NCBI RefSeq assembly: GCF_937616625.2
Contig: NC_065575.1
Coordinates: forward strand, 31,867,001 to 31,931,000
Origin: Mercurialis annua
Lineage: Eukaryota; Streptophyta; Magnoliopsida; Malpighiales; Euphorbiaceae
Length of the DNA stretch: 64,000 nt
Direction of reading: 5' to 3'
Shown: in pieces, positions 1-11,375 of the stretch
Numbering within the stretch: the first letter of the stretch is position 1
Layout of the letters: each line of letters starts with the position of its first letter
Notes under the pieces: generated by a model
Database searches by the model: none
Told to the model about the DNA's origin: nothing
What the model saw: only the letters and a program-made list of their open reading frames with translations
Translations under genes and position numbers: made by a program

Positions 1-1069
1 GATATCTTGAGTTGTATAACTCGAAATTAAGTTATGTTTGTTGGTACAAAAAATTAAGGATGTTACCTATGATTATCTAAGTTTAATTTTCCCCTAATTT
101 GGACTCTAAAATGTTCATTTGAAGCAGAAAAGTTTATTGTACAAAATGCCATGCAGTTTTTAGAACAGCCCATGGTATTAACTTCCGGGCTGATTTCTGA
201 CACCTTCGGGTGCTAATCTCAGTCCGAGACCTAAACGAAAGTTTTAGGCGACATTATTAACTTTAAGAATGTCAATTGTTTCAGGGGTCGGACATAGATG
301 AGCGGTTTCGATAGCCGAAGTTGGCTAGAAACCATGTTTTGGATAAATTAATTATAGTTGGATTTTTATTAATTAGTGCAATTATCGACTTTGCGTAGAC
401 TCGGCGAGACGACTACCAACGAAACCCGGAACATGACATCGCTTTGCTATTATCGAAGTTTATGGATAGAAAACAGTGATTATATTTTACTTACATGTAT
501 TATCCTATAAAATTATTTTTTATAAATATACTATATTGTAGTATTAAATGCATCGCATTAATTATTTGAATCGGATTGTTTGTGTAATATTGGATTGGCG
601 TGTTTTTATATGATTAAATTGATTCATATACAATTTCATTGTATTATTTGTATATGAAATCTATGATTATTTGACAATGTGAATTTGTATATGATCCGAA
701 GAAACAAGCTATCTATTGGGCGTCAATATGTCGTGTGATCACCGTTGTTTGTAAGAGTCTAGATGTTTGCATCTAGAAACATTTGATATGAGTTCGTTAC
801 ACGTTAATTTTGTTTGAGGATGGAAAGGAGGATTATGTTAAATAGATACGAGGTTAACTCGGTGGAAATATCTCGGGATCCATATCTAATGAGTTAACTC
901 GGTCGAATTATCTCGGGACTCACACCTTGAGATTAAGAAGTGACATTAGTTAACTCGGTGGAACTAGGTCAGGACTATGTAACATGCTAATGGTTAATTC
1001 GGTTAAACTATCTCGGGACCGTACCATATGGATAATTCAATTTGATACGACAGAATACGAAGTACGATA
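1..1069 (+). mobile_element. LTR A, left portion (3' two-thirds of a Ty3-type LTR)
   Basis: Position by position this resembles 22095-23236 of the LTR of element C: the same order of blocks, the UUCG hairpin (201-212), the CCTATTG-type hairpin (714-732) and the four-hairpin array (844-1026). It is strongly diverged, so it is an older relative. The 5' end lies outside the window. The copy stops at 1069, where solo LTR B is inserted, and resumes at 3619. No coding sequence is seen; a short open frame at 984-1220 crosses the junction with B and is not a gene. Confidence 0.85.
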
Positions 1070-3618
1070 TGTCACGACTCGAAATCTCAAGCCGAGACCG
1101 TCGCTAGGGAATGGGAGTGGTAGCTCCGAAACCCGTAGCAAGCCTAAAACCACTCTAAACGTTTCGCGATCAAATCAAATAAACAATCGTGCAAAAAAAC
1201 GTTTTCAGAAAAGCTTTTAAAACGATTAGATTACAAACATTTATTCACATTCTGAAAACTGTACATAGAAACTAGGGTCTTCCAATGCGATGCCACATCA
1301 AGCATTTCCCTATTTCGCACATCAAAACAAACAGTTTAAGCGCAGATAAAACTATGCAAGTTTATAAAACATCAGATTATAGGTGATACATAAAATCGTT
1401 TGATAAAAATCACATAAACGTCTAGGACTAGACTACTGCAGTGCTATCGATCGAAACCTTCTTTGTACATACTTCAAAACACAGACTTTTTAAGTAAGGA
1501 TAGAAGTCCGTCACATCAAAAGACTATTTACCTGAAAGTGGTTAAAACAATAGGGTCAGTCTAAACTGAGTGAGTTCATAGTTTACAAGTGAGTATTCTA
1601 TAAAACAAAATAATGCTACAATTCATTCATTTATATGTATCCGAATATAACTTCTGACTGAAACCCTAATCCTTGATTCTCGAATATTTTGAACTGAATT
1701 CTTCTTTGCGATCAAACGATTACTTAATCCTAATGGTTAGATTATAGATAGTTCAACCAAGTCAACCAAGACCATCTGGTACAGTCCCGGGATAGTTCAA
1801 CCAAGGTGACTCGTACCATTACTCAAATCCAACGATCAATATGAGTCCCGGGATAGTTCAACCAAGGTGAGTCATTAGATATAGGTCGCGGGATAGTTCC
1901 ACCGAGCTGACCTTGTATCGTCTTCATAAAAAAACGAAGAAACATATAGCTTGAACTTAACTAGTGATCACGTAGTTCCTATTGCCGCCCAATAAGAAAG
2001 CATGTTTCATCGGATCTATGATGGTGTTAAGATAATGATGCGTGCATTTTATACAAAGCATTTTCTATATTAAATCATGTTATGCCATTCATATAAAACA
2101 GTTTGCATTTAGAAAGCAATGCATTTTCAATACATCAAACGTAAACACATATAAACTCACTGCGTGCTATTCCAAAACCTTTAATCACACGACCCCCGTC
2201 AAGCTCCTTGTCCGGTAGCTGATTGTCTCGCCAGATCTAGGAAACAAATAAACGTAACTCGAGTAAGAGTCCAACTCTATTGATATTCTAGACTCGAGAA
2301 TTAAACTTATACGTTACTCGTTGAGTTCTAATCGCATCTAATCTCACTGATATAATGATATCACCTTAATATAACTTTCGGTTTACAAATAACCTTAGCT
2401 CCTAATGTTATTTGAATGATATATCAAATAACTAGACTTATAGCTAAGTCTTAAACTTAGCTTTGTCATACATTTCTTGTTTTGTAAACCATCACATTAA
2501 ATAGCCTATACTTAGTATAAAACTTCTGAATCTACCCTTTATAATCTCATCAAACTAATCCTTTCCCATTTAAATAGGAATCGGCACGTGTTGAAGTCGA
2601 TAACTCGTCGAAAACGTGCCCCCCGGAAACGATGGGGGACTGCTCGAGCAGTCCCCTAAGGACTTCCAGCTTTGCTCGCCGAGAAGGATTGGGCTGCTCG
2701 CCGAGCAGGGTTGGGCAGCTCGCCGAGCAGGCTTCATGTCAGCTCGTCGAGCAGCTGGCTCTGCTTGTCGAGCAGAGCACACATCTGATCGCCGAGCAGA
2801 TGTGTTCTGCTCGTCGAGCAAAACATGATTCTGCTCGCCGATCAGACCTCTGCTCTGGGTGAGCAGAATCTGTTTTTCTCACCAGAGAAGAGCGAAGCCC
2901 GTCGGAGTCCATCTCGCATGCTTAGGCGACTAAAACGCACAACTGCACTCCAAAACTCTCGAAACAATCAATCAAATCCTTAAAACGAAACGATTACATG
3001 AAATCAAAACGGTTTCATCGAAATCATAATTGTTCTAACCAAAAACCCATAGAATACACTCAATCGGTCCACAAAACGATGGCTTACCTAGATTCCTCGA
3101 TGAATTATGAACGTCTAGCAAAAAAACCGTCAAATTCAAACGAGAAACGAAAACCATTCGCTGAATCGAAGATGAAAGTGAAAATGAGATGAAAATGAGA
3201 TGAAAATGAGTTTTTTGATCTCTGATGTTAACTTACATATGAAGGAATTCATATATATAGTTTGGTCAAATTCCATTTTGACTCAAATGGTTAATTTTTT
3301 TCATTAACTCAAATTTTTAATTAACGTCCGCGTCCAATTTTAAAACAGTCTCGGAATAACACGAAACTTTAACAAAAAATTATTAAAAATATTTTATGGA
3401 CGATGGCATAAAAATTCTTAACTCAGGACCTATCTTTATTTTATAATTTTCTTATCTTTTCTCTAGTTCAGCTAATACCAATATCTGCGATCAACTTCAT
3501 AAACTTATTCCTACTATAACTCTTAACTCGATTTCCATTTTCGACCTACTTGACCTAAATTTCATAATTCAAGACACGTGGCACAACATAATACCCTAAT
3601 AATTTATGGGTTATTACA
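1070..3618 (-). mobile_element. Solo LTR B, inserted in LTR A
   Basis: On the plus strand it starts TGTCACGACTC and ends GGTTATTACA, the reverse complement of the TGTAATA...GTCGTGACA ends of the other LTRs here. It is flanked by a perfect 5-bp duplication CGATA (1065-1069 and 3619-3623), which fixes both ends and gives 2549 bp. No internal region, primer site or second LTR accompanies it, so it is a solo LTR left by LTR-LTR recombination. Read on the minus strand it has a TATA-like run at 3249-3260, then a palindromic repeat cluster (2640-2870), a hairpin array (1741-1919) and the conserved 3' box (about 1070-1155). Confidence 0.93.
2640..2870. repeat. GC-rich palindromic tandem repeat cluster in LTR B
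   Basis: About eight imperfect copies of the palindrome GCTCGNCGAGCAG, for example TGCTCGCCGAGCAGG, GCTCGTCGAGCAG and GATCGCCGAGCAG, spaced irregularly by roughly 10-30 bp. The block is far more GC-rich than the rest of the LTR. Open frames on both strands here (2570-2862) come from this composition and are not genes. Confidence 0.9.
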
Positions 3619-3739
3619 CGATACATATAGGAAAGGGCTATAAGTTTAAGATTAAGGTTTGGATCAGATCAAATACTTGCCTTAAATGAATTGTTTGCAA
3701 TTGTTGTAATTGTATGTGTAAAATGGTTTAAAAATGTGA

Positions 3740-3801
<62 letters not shown>

Positions 3802-4359
3802 TATTTCTAAAATACGATGCCTATTTTGATAATATGATAAGTAAAGTATATCTCACTCAGTTTTAGCTTATCCTGTTGTCGTTAAACATTTTCAAGTACC
3901 TAGAATCTGGGCTAACTAGAAGCCCATCTTTTAACCGGAAGTCCATTTTCAATGCATAGTCCCGAGTTTTGTAGATGCTGCAGTAGTGTGATGTCCGGCC
4001 AATGTCGTGGCCTAGTATAGCAATATATTTTTATGATGTTTATAGTTGCTGCCAATATGTATATGTTTGTTTGGCTATAATTGTCGTATTTTATACCACG
4101 GAGGTGAATTCCCGTGATGTGACTTTGAGACTAGAAGTTTATGCCGCGCTAGTACGTACGGGATACATAAATGATAGGCCCGAAGTAAGTTGTATGTTTT
4201 ACTAGTGTATATGTTTGTGTAAATGCTTCTGTTTGTAAGGCCATTGTATGTTTGTTATATGCGAAAATGTTTTAGAGTATTTCAGGCTTGCTGAGGGTTT
4301 TGGAACTACCATTCCCATTCCCTAGCGCCGGTCTCGGCTCAATAATTTTGGTCATGACA
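3619..4359 (+). mobile_element. LTR A, right portion, with 3' end
   Basis: It resumes the match to the LTR of element C (23236-23917): the motif AAGATTAAGGTTTGGATC, the Leu/Gly-free spacer, and the terminal box with CCATTCCCTAGCGCCGGT ending at GTCATGACA (4351-4359). The first five bases are the CGATA duplication made by solo LTR B. Immediately after 4359 the copia integrase reading frame begins, so LTR A was itself inserted into a copia element whose 3' half would lie to the left of the window. Confidence 0.85.
3744..3795. repeat. (TA)n microsatellite in LTR A
   Basis: An uninterrupted TA run of about 50 bp. It sits where the C-type LTR has a short TATATATA run (about 23346), so it is an expansion of a pre-existing LTR tract. 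Confidence 0.9.
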
Positions 4360-6148
4360 AAATATTTGTATCCATTGACTGAAGGTTTAGGAACAAAACC
4401 CTATATATCCATATGCAGTAGATTAAATATATTACAAGTTTTTGACTCACTAATAGGGAATGGAGAATTCTTTTGCTTGCCAAAATGACATATTTCACAA
4501 GCAAATTTATTTGAACAAGTAATACTAGAATCAATGTTGTGCAGTTTCTTTATTTTCTGTTCAGATGGATGCCCCAATCTGAAATGCCACAAATTTGCAG
4601 TAGACAACTTTTTGAAGAATTGCAGTATGCAACAACTGCAATTCATACAACCCTCCCTTCTTCTTAGGTGATCCAATCATCTTGGAATGAATCAAATCAT
4701 GGAGTAAGCAAGTGTTTTGATAGAAAACTAAACACATATGAGGATTATTAGTCAGCTTGCTTGCTAAAATGAGATTGAAGCTAAAATGTGGAACATATAA
4801 GACATCTATTATCAGCAAGTTAGATATGAGTTGAACATCTCCAATTCTTTCAACAGGCACTTGATCTCCATTAGGCAATTTTACCACCATATTTGTCACT
4901 GTTTTAGAGTTTTTGAGAAGTTTTGAATTGCAAATTATGTGGTCAATAGCTCCAGTATCTATAATCCAATCATTTGACTTAACACCTTTTGACATCATGC
5001 AAAAACTAGTAGAATCAGTACCTAAGTACCCTGAATTTTCTTCCTGCTTGAAATGGGAAGAAATGTGATTCACATGAGCAGTGTTTCCAGTTCGCTGAAT
5101 CATAGAAAGAATCTTTGTGTATTGATCTTTAGTGAACAAAAAATTGCAACTTGCATCTCCAACTTCCTTTTTCTCATAATTTTCATTTCTATTGTGGTTC
5201 TCATATGTAGATTCGTCAATCTCAGATCCTTCATGAAGCTCAACTTGATTAAAATTGCTTTCCCCTTGCCTCTGAAATTTTGACTGACAGTTAGGTGGAA
5301 GTCCATGCCCCCTGTAGCAGATGTCAACAATATGCCCTTCCATTCCATGGAAAGAACAAATAGGTTTCTTGTTCTAAGAGTAATTAAACTTCTTTGGTTT
5401 GTAGGCATTGTTGTTTCCTCCTGAATAATTTGAGTTTCCATTAATTTGATTGACTCTGCTATAGCAAGAAGTATGCTCATATTGAGATGCATTTTCATAA
5501 TTCTAAGTATTTCCTTTAGCCTAGAAAATCTGTGGATCTTCATTTGTGATTCCTGAACTAACCTGTCTCTCATGTTGCACCACCATAGAGAACACTTTGT
5601 TAATAGGAGGTAGAGGCTCCATAATCACTATATGAACTATTATCACTCCAAAGGCATCATTCAAGCCTTTTACAAACCGAATTACTTTGTCATTTGAAAA
5701 ATAGTCTTCGACTGTTCTTATCAAGTCACAAGAACATGTAGGATTACAAGAACAACCAGGAATAGGACGAAGACTAGTAAATTCATCCCAAAGCATTTTG
5801 AGATGAGAATAGTAATCTGTAACACTATAACTGCTTAGCTTGAAGGAATAAATTTCTTCTTGCAATTCAAAAGTTCTCACAAAATTTGTTTGAGAGAATA
5901 TTTCCTTGAGATCTTTCCAAATGTCTGTGGAATTATCAGTGATCAAGTCTGTGTGGTACAAGATAGCTTCCATCAATGAATTTCAATTGATTCTTTAAAA
6001 TAAGAGCTTTCTTCATGGCTCTACAACATGAATGATAATTTGGATTTGTGAGAACATTTGTAACCAAGAGTAATGATGGATTTTCACTAGGATGAGCACA
6101 GTATGGATTAGAAGGCTGATCCTCTGGCCTCGCAAGATATTCTGCCAT
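4360..6148 (-). pseudogene. Ty1/copia gag-pol, 5' part, decayed
   Basis: Copia polyprotein in pieces on the minus strand. A start codon at 6148 opens the gag N-terminus (MAEYLARPEDQ). A UBN2-type gag core follows at 5976-5521 (LQEEIYSFK, SVTDYYSHLKMLWDE), then a zinc-knuckle-like region near 5360-5310 in which the second Cys is His. The aspartic protease has WIIDTGAIDHI at about 4965-4935. The GAG-pre-integrase domain is at 4676-4480 (LWHFRLGHPS, CEICHFGKQ), and the integrase begins with HMDI followed by an in-frame stop. Frames change at about 5975, 5345 and 4660, and a stretch of about 30 residues is missing near 5975. Integrase reading continues up to 4360, where LTR A cuts it; reverse transcriptase and RNase H are not in the window. 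The element is not functional. Confidence 0.9.
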
Positions 6149-6233
6149 TGTTGTTGAGAAAAGAAAATAACTGCTTCTTGAAATGAAGAAGAAAAAAAAG
6201 TGTTTGGTTGCTAAGAAAATTGAGAGTAATATT

Positions 6234-6245
6234 GCTCTGATACTA
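6234..6245 (-). promoter_or_regulatory. Primer binding site of the copia element
   Basis: The minus strand reads TAGTATCAGAGC, one base from the usual plant site TGGTATCAGAGC that pairs with the 3' end of initiator methionine tRNA. It lies between the 5' LTR and gag, as expected. Confidence 0.85.
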
Positions 6246-6603
6246 TAATAGAAAAGAGAGCTTTTATTGATTGAAAAAAAAATAGTGTTCAATATAATCT
6301 AAAGCTAAACTATATATAAATTTTACAAAAAGAAAACACTGACTCTCATCTTCAACACACACACTCCTCATGATCTGCTGAGCTGGCATCAAGTAACAAC
6401 CTCATGCTCTTTGATAAGTGAGCTGGCATCACACATGAGTCCTGTGTGACTTCAGTTGAGATCACACCAGTTGACATAGAAGAATCTTCATCACTAAAAA
6501 AACTTATGGTGCAAGCAAGAACATGCTGAGTATGAACTGAAGAAATATCAAGCACATGCTCAGTATTATGAGCAGAATAACCATTGTTTAATACTTATTA
6601 ACA
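6246..6603 (-). mobile_element. 5' LTR of the copia element
   Basis: Minus-strand LTR of about 358 bp, starting TGTTAATAAG at 6603 and ending next to the primer site. A TATA-like run (TTTATATATAG, about 6310-6320) is placed as expected for a copia promoter. The 3' end reads TATTA where TAACA or a CA end would be usual, so the boundary may be off by a few bases. The partner LTR is outside the window. Confidence 0.75.
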
Positions 6604-7010
6604 ATATTAGATGATATTCAAGTATCATTATAGATAAAAAATAATAATTTCAATATTTAAAATGAAAATAATACTTCTTTTGATCCATTCTAGTTATCGA
6701 TCTTTATGTCTATTGTTTAAGATAATATATTATTATTTTTGTATCATCTCTATATATTAAATATTTTATATTTTATTAGACATATTTATAAGTTAATAAT
6801 ATAAGAGGATAAATATACAAAATAATAATTGAATATATAACATGGATAAAAGTTATTAATTAAAATAGAAGATTTTAAAAAATTATCAACTAAAATAAGA
6901 CAGATGAAATATATATTCATTAAACTAAATACAACCTTTTCTATTTATCATTCGAAAAAGGGAAAGTGCTTGTAGAAAAAATTGAACTCACGATTTTAGA
7001 AGAATATTTC
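6604..7010. other. AT-rich spacer, no feature seen
   Basis: Very AT-rich sequence with no open frame, repeat unit or inverted repeat that I can recognise. Confidence 0.6.
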
Positions 7011-7678
7011 TAGGGCTGTAAATAAACCAGCCGAGCGGAGTTTTGAGATGTTCATGTCCGGCTCGTCACATGAATGATATGTTCTTGCTCGGTTCATGTT
7101 TGTTCGAGTTTTGGATAAAGTGTTCATGTTCAGTTCATTTAAAATTATAGTGTTGATATTTGGTTCGTGTTTAGCTCGTGAATATATTAAACGAGATGGT
7201 TCACGAGCTAGTGGATGCATTAAACGAGGTCGTTCACGAGCTTGTGAACATAGTAAACAAGGTCGTTCGTGAGCTCATTCATTTAGCAGTTAAACAGACA
7301 AACACAAACAAAAACTACTTAGTCTTGCTTTTTGTTTTTATCATAACTACGTAATTTTGTTTAAGACACTATAATTTTAATGTATTAAAGGAATATGTTT
7401 ATATTTAATTTAAATGCGACTAGCTAGTTCGCAAATTCTTTACCGAGATCATATACGAGTCTATTTGTGAACTCTTTATCTAACTGATACACGAGCTCGT
7501 TCACGAACTCTTAATCGAACGCATTCACGAACAACTGCAAGGGCAGGTGTTCGTGACTATAAACGAACCGAACACCACTATATTTATGTTTAGCTCGTTT
7601 ACATAAATGAATAAAATCTCGATCGAATTCAGATCATCTATAATACGAATTAAGCAGCTCAGTTCGTTTACAATCCTA
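7011..7678. mobile_element. hAT-type non-autonomous element (MITE), degenerate
   Basis: Terminal inverted repeats TAGGGCTGTAAATAAAC and, on the other strand from 7678, TAGGATTGTAAACGAAC. The interior is filled with short direct and inverted copies of GAGCTCGT, TTCACGAGC and CGAACA, typical of hAT subterminal regions. Flanking octamers AATATTTC and AATAATAC agree at 6 of 8 positions, consistent with an old 8-bp duplication. There is no transposase. The 74-residue minus-strand frame at 6996-7220 is an accident of the repeats. Confidence 0.75.
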
Positions 7679-8157
7679 AATAATACCTAACTTTTATACT
7701 ATCTGATCTCAACTATAGCCGATTGATACAAACAACTTAATTGTTCAACTTCCTTTCATGAATGAAATATATACATTTAAAACATATTTTGGTGAAATCG
7801 ATATCATTATATCTTAATTTTAAAATTGAGGTTTATGCATGGCCGAGTTAGATTCAAAATTGAATTGTGTTAGGTGAAGTGGCATTTTTTCCTTCTTAAT
7901 ATATTTATTACCATTGGTTTAAAATAGTATCAAAGTTTAAAAAATGAAACGCTCTCTTCCCTAAAATTGAATAATTTGAATAACATTAACAAGAAGAAGA
8001 AGATTATACATCACATTAACAATGAATTCAAGACACAGACTAACTCAAATGACACTTGACAAGGCTACACTATAGAATCAGGCATGCGAGAAATCATCAA
8101 AGACATCTGAGAAAGGGATCTCGGTTATAGAGTATTTAATATAGGAGAATCGTCATC
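7679..8157. other. Spacer, no feature seen
   Basis: AT-rich sequence between the MITE and LINE 1. It may contain the LINE 5' UTR, but I cannot place the LINE 5' end. Confidence 0.5.
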
Positions 8158-10660
8158 ATGGAAATGGGAGGCTCAAGAATTAAAAGCTGGAACAATCAAA
8201 ATGAAGCAGCAACAATCATTTCCCTTCGGTTTCGTACACGAAACGATGGTGTGGTTCTCTATATGGCCGTTTCAGCTTTTGATATCCTTCTACTATCACC
8301 GCTATTTAAAGGACTCTCGCCGGTGGTGTTCGATACAAATATTCAAATTAATTACTTTACTATGGGTAATCATAATACAACAAATAACCTTCACAATGTC
8401 ATCCCCCAACAAAAGCCCCTTAAACACCCAACACAATCCTTCCACCGGTGCATTCGACAGACCTCTCGAACGACCAGAAATTCAACATCACCAGCTGATA
8501 CCACCGCTCACAACACGACTATTCAGCCCATCCCAAGAATCATCCACACTCAAAGTTTAATAGCTAGATGGAACAGAATTCCACCCCTTCTCTGAGAACA
8601 GATCCAGCAAATATTGCTCCTAAGAGGGAACACAGGCTAACCCAGTCTCAGAAACCCTATTCTTAAGGAAATACTGCAACTACGGATGAGGGAACAAATG
8701 AACCGGAGATGAGACAAGCTACACATAAAACAAATCACACTGATCAGGGTAAGGAATGAGAGAAAGGAAAGCATATCACTGGAGGAGTAAAAAGCTCATA
8801 TGCTGAGGTTGTCCGGCAAAGACATACCTTAAGAGGAGAAAGCAACAAAACCAACAACAGATGGACACTAGCCCACAAAATAATCAACCCAAATGAAAAT
8901 GAGGAGAGGAGGGCAGCTCTGCCAAATCCAAATAGAAGGACATATGGAGCAGTGGCAGATTATCCACCGCACCACGCATATGAGAATTTCAGAGCCAACT
9001 TTGGCGCTGAAAAGAAAACCACTAGCTGGGGAAAAATGCAACAATCTATCCTTAACTGCCAAAATCATTTGCAAGAGGCGTTATAGTGTGCTAGGGCTGA
9101 GTAACATGTTTAGAGAAAACATTAGGCTAAGGGGAGATATAATGGTGGCTAGATATGGGGATAAAACGTATACCATAAGATTAACAAGCCATGCTGATTA
9201 CAGTTTCATTCTAGATGAACACCCATGGCTAATTGATAACCAACTAATTGTGGTGCAAGAGTGGTCAGCTAACACTCCATGGAGAGAATCAACTTTGACC
9301 ACTCTCTTTTGGATCCAGGCTCGAGGGCTCCCCCCCTAATCAGTTGACCATCAAAAATGGCGTTGCGATTAGAAATCTATTCATATGAATTGTGGATGTG
9401 GATTTTGATCCCAACGCCCCTTTGTGGAGGCAATATTTCTTACGAGTGAGAGTGGAGATCAATATGGATTTTCCTCTTTTGCCTGGATTCTTCAACTCTT
9501 ACGCAGGAAGTAGATCTGAATGGATGTCATTCCATTATGAAAAAATGCCCGACCTCTGCTTTTACTATGGAATAACAGGGCATTCCAAGAACATTTGTAG
9601 ACGCTGGATAGAAGACAAAGAAGCTGGGATACCATTTATTGGGTACTTCCCTTATAGCCTAAGGATGAGAGCTACTCCACTTTTACACAATCCAGCCAGC
9701 CATGCGTAGGAAGTTGCGAGATACCACCAACAAACACTATCTCAAGCAGCAATCAGAACTGAAACAGAGGAAAGGGAGGAATACAATCCTAGGGAGACAT
9801 CTTAGAAAGAATCGGTGTTGAACACAGTTGGGTTTCTTAATAGTCAAGCTGACTCTGGTTTAAGGAATATTGTCCTCTTCATTCTTATGGATAAACAGGG
9901 GCAAGTTTTATCTGATGCTGAATTTTTTGTTGCTCTAAATTATCCTATGTTTGCTAACTCTGAGTTGCCTAATGTTCCCAATATTATGATATCAGATCCT
10001 GTTCCACAAGTGGTGGATAATGTCTTCGAAAACCAGAGTGACCCATAAATGAATGAGCAAAGGAATGCTAACTTACCTCCAAGACTTTTTCAGGTTTTGA
10101 ATCCTCTGTGCAAGCAAAATATGGGGACCTAAATAAAGGGTCTATTTTGTCCATTGATGAGCAAGTTCAGTTAGGAGTAGATTTGATCAACGCTACGGCT
10201 AATGTGGATGCCCAAGAGCCTTATCATCTTAACATGGAGGAGCAAGAGGAAATTCGTAGCATATTAACTGAAGTCAATGCTTTACAGACTCTGACGACAA
10301 TAATGATGGTGATCAACCTGAAGTTGATCAAAGAACCCCAAGAACAAACTAGAGGACACAGTCTTCAAATCAAGGCTGGAAGCGCAAAGCTAGGAGTGTT
10401 AACTGGGCTAATGAAGACACCGACCTGATGATTCACCATAAAAAACCAACCAAAGATGGGAAACATAAAACACTAGAAGCTGGTTTTGACCTTAATGTCA
10501 CCGACTACCAATAGAGGCGATTCGTGAGGATAGAGGAGGGTGACATTGTAATCATTAATGAAGATGATACGAGTGATAAGACCGAGAACAACAACCATGA
10601 TCCGGAGGAGGAGATTATACTGAAGGTCAAGGAGGTTGGCCCTAAGAGGCCTCCACCAGC
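8158..10660 (+). pseudogene. LINE 1: 5' region and ORF1 (nucleic-acid-binding protein), decayed
   Basis: Plant L1-type ORF1 in fragments. SYAEVVRQRH appears near 8793. The DUF4283-like part lies at 9100-9339 (TIRLTSHADYSFILDEHPW, then WIQARGLPP). A degenerate zinc knuckle follows at about 9560-9600 (LCFYYGITGHSKNIC, in which the second Cys is Tyr). The next 900 bp (9710-10660) are a low-complexity linker. In related LINEs ORF1 binds element RNA. Frames shift several times and stops are frequent. Two overlapping frames at 8158-8595 are of unknown meaning. The 5' boundary is uncertain. Confidence 0.75.
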
Positions 10661-10663
10661 CGA

Positions 10664-11375
10664 ATGAGGGTCCTCTCTTGGAATTTTCAAGGTCTAGGGA
10701 GTACCTTGGAAACCCAACATTTGCACCATAGATGCAAAGTAAACTCTCCAGATGTGGTTTTCCTAATGGAAACAAAGAATAAAGCATCCCAAGTGCTCAA
10801 TGCTACAAAAAAAGATAGGATTACCGCATTATTTTTTGGTGGAACCAACTAGTACAGCTGGGGGGTTAGCAGTCTTATGGGGTTTACAATGAAAACTCAC
10901 TATACAATACCATGGTTCTTATTTTGTAGTATGTGCCATAGAGGTGCCTGAAAAGACTTCTTTTGATTTAGTCTTTTGTTATTTAAGTTCAGTTGTAACT
11001 CTTAGGAGATCTCGACTTAGAGAACTAGTAGAGCTGAAACCCTTGCTTGATGGAGCTTTTTTATTTTGTGGGGACTTCAATGAGATTTCAAGCCCTAATG
11101 AAAAGGAAGGGGGCATTCCATACTTACCTCGTAATCATACTCAGTTTCACAGCTTCATATATGAGCTTCATCTGATGGAATTGAAATTCGTAGGCTCTCC
11201 TTTTACGTGGTGTAATAGACGAAATTATCCCCATACAGTTATGGCCCGACTAGATAGAATGCTTGCTTCTAATGATTGGCTTCAGCTCTTTCCATCTTCC
11301 ATGGTAGAACACCTATCAGATGTTGGCTCAGATCATAGACCTTTACTGTTACACCTTATTAGACCCAATACTTAG
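10664..11375 (+). pseudogene. LINE 1 ORF2: AP-type endonuclease domain
   Basis: N-terminal domain of LINE ORF2, which nicks target DNA to start target-primed reverse transcription. MRVLSWNFQGLGS at 10664 is the usual start of the domain. After a stop near 10850 and a frame change, the catalytic motifs appear as CGDFNEI (about 11077) and SDHRPLL (about 11327). With the stop and shift it cannot make a working enzyme. Confidence 0.85.

Noticed and set aside
2570..2862. Arg/Ala/Ser-rich frames on both strands
   Set aside because: Produced by the GC-rich palindromic repeats in LTR B.
8158..8595. 145-codon frame, overlapped by a 119-codon frame, at the start of LINE 1
   Set aside because: Two overlapping frames with no recognisable domain. 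Kept only as part of the LINE 1 5' region.
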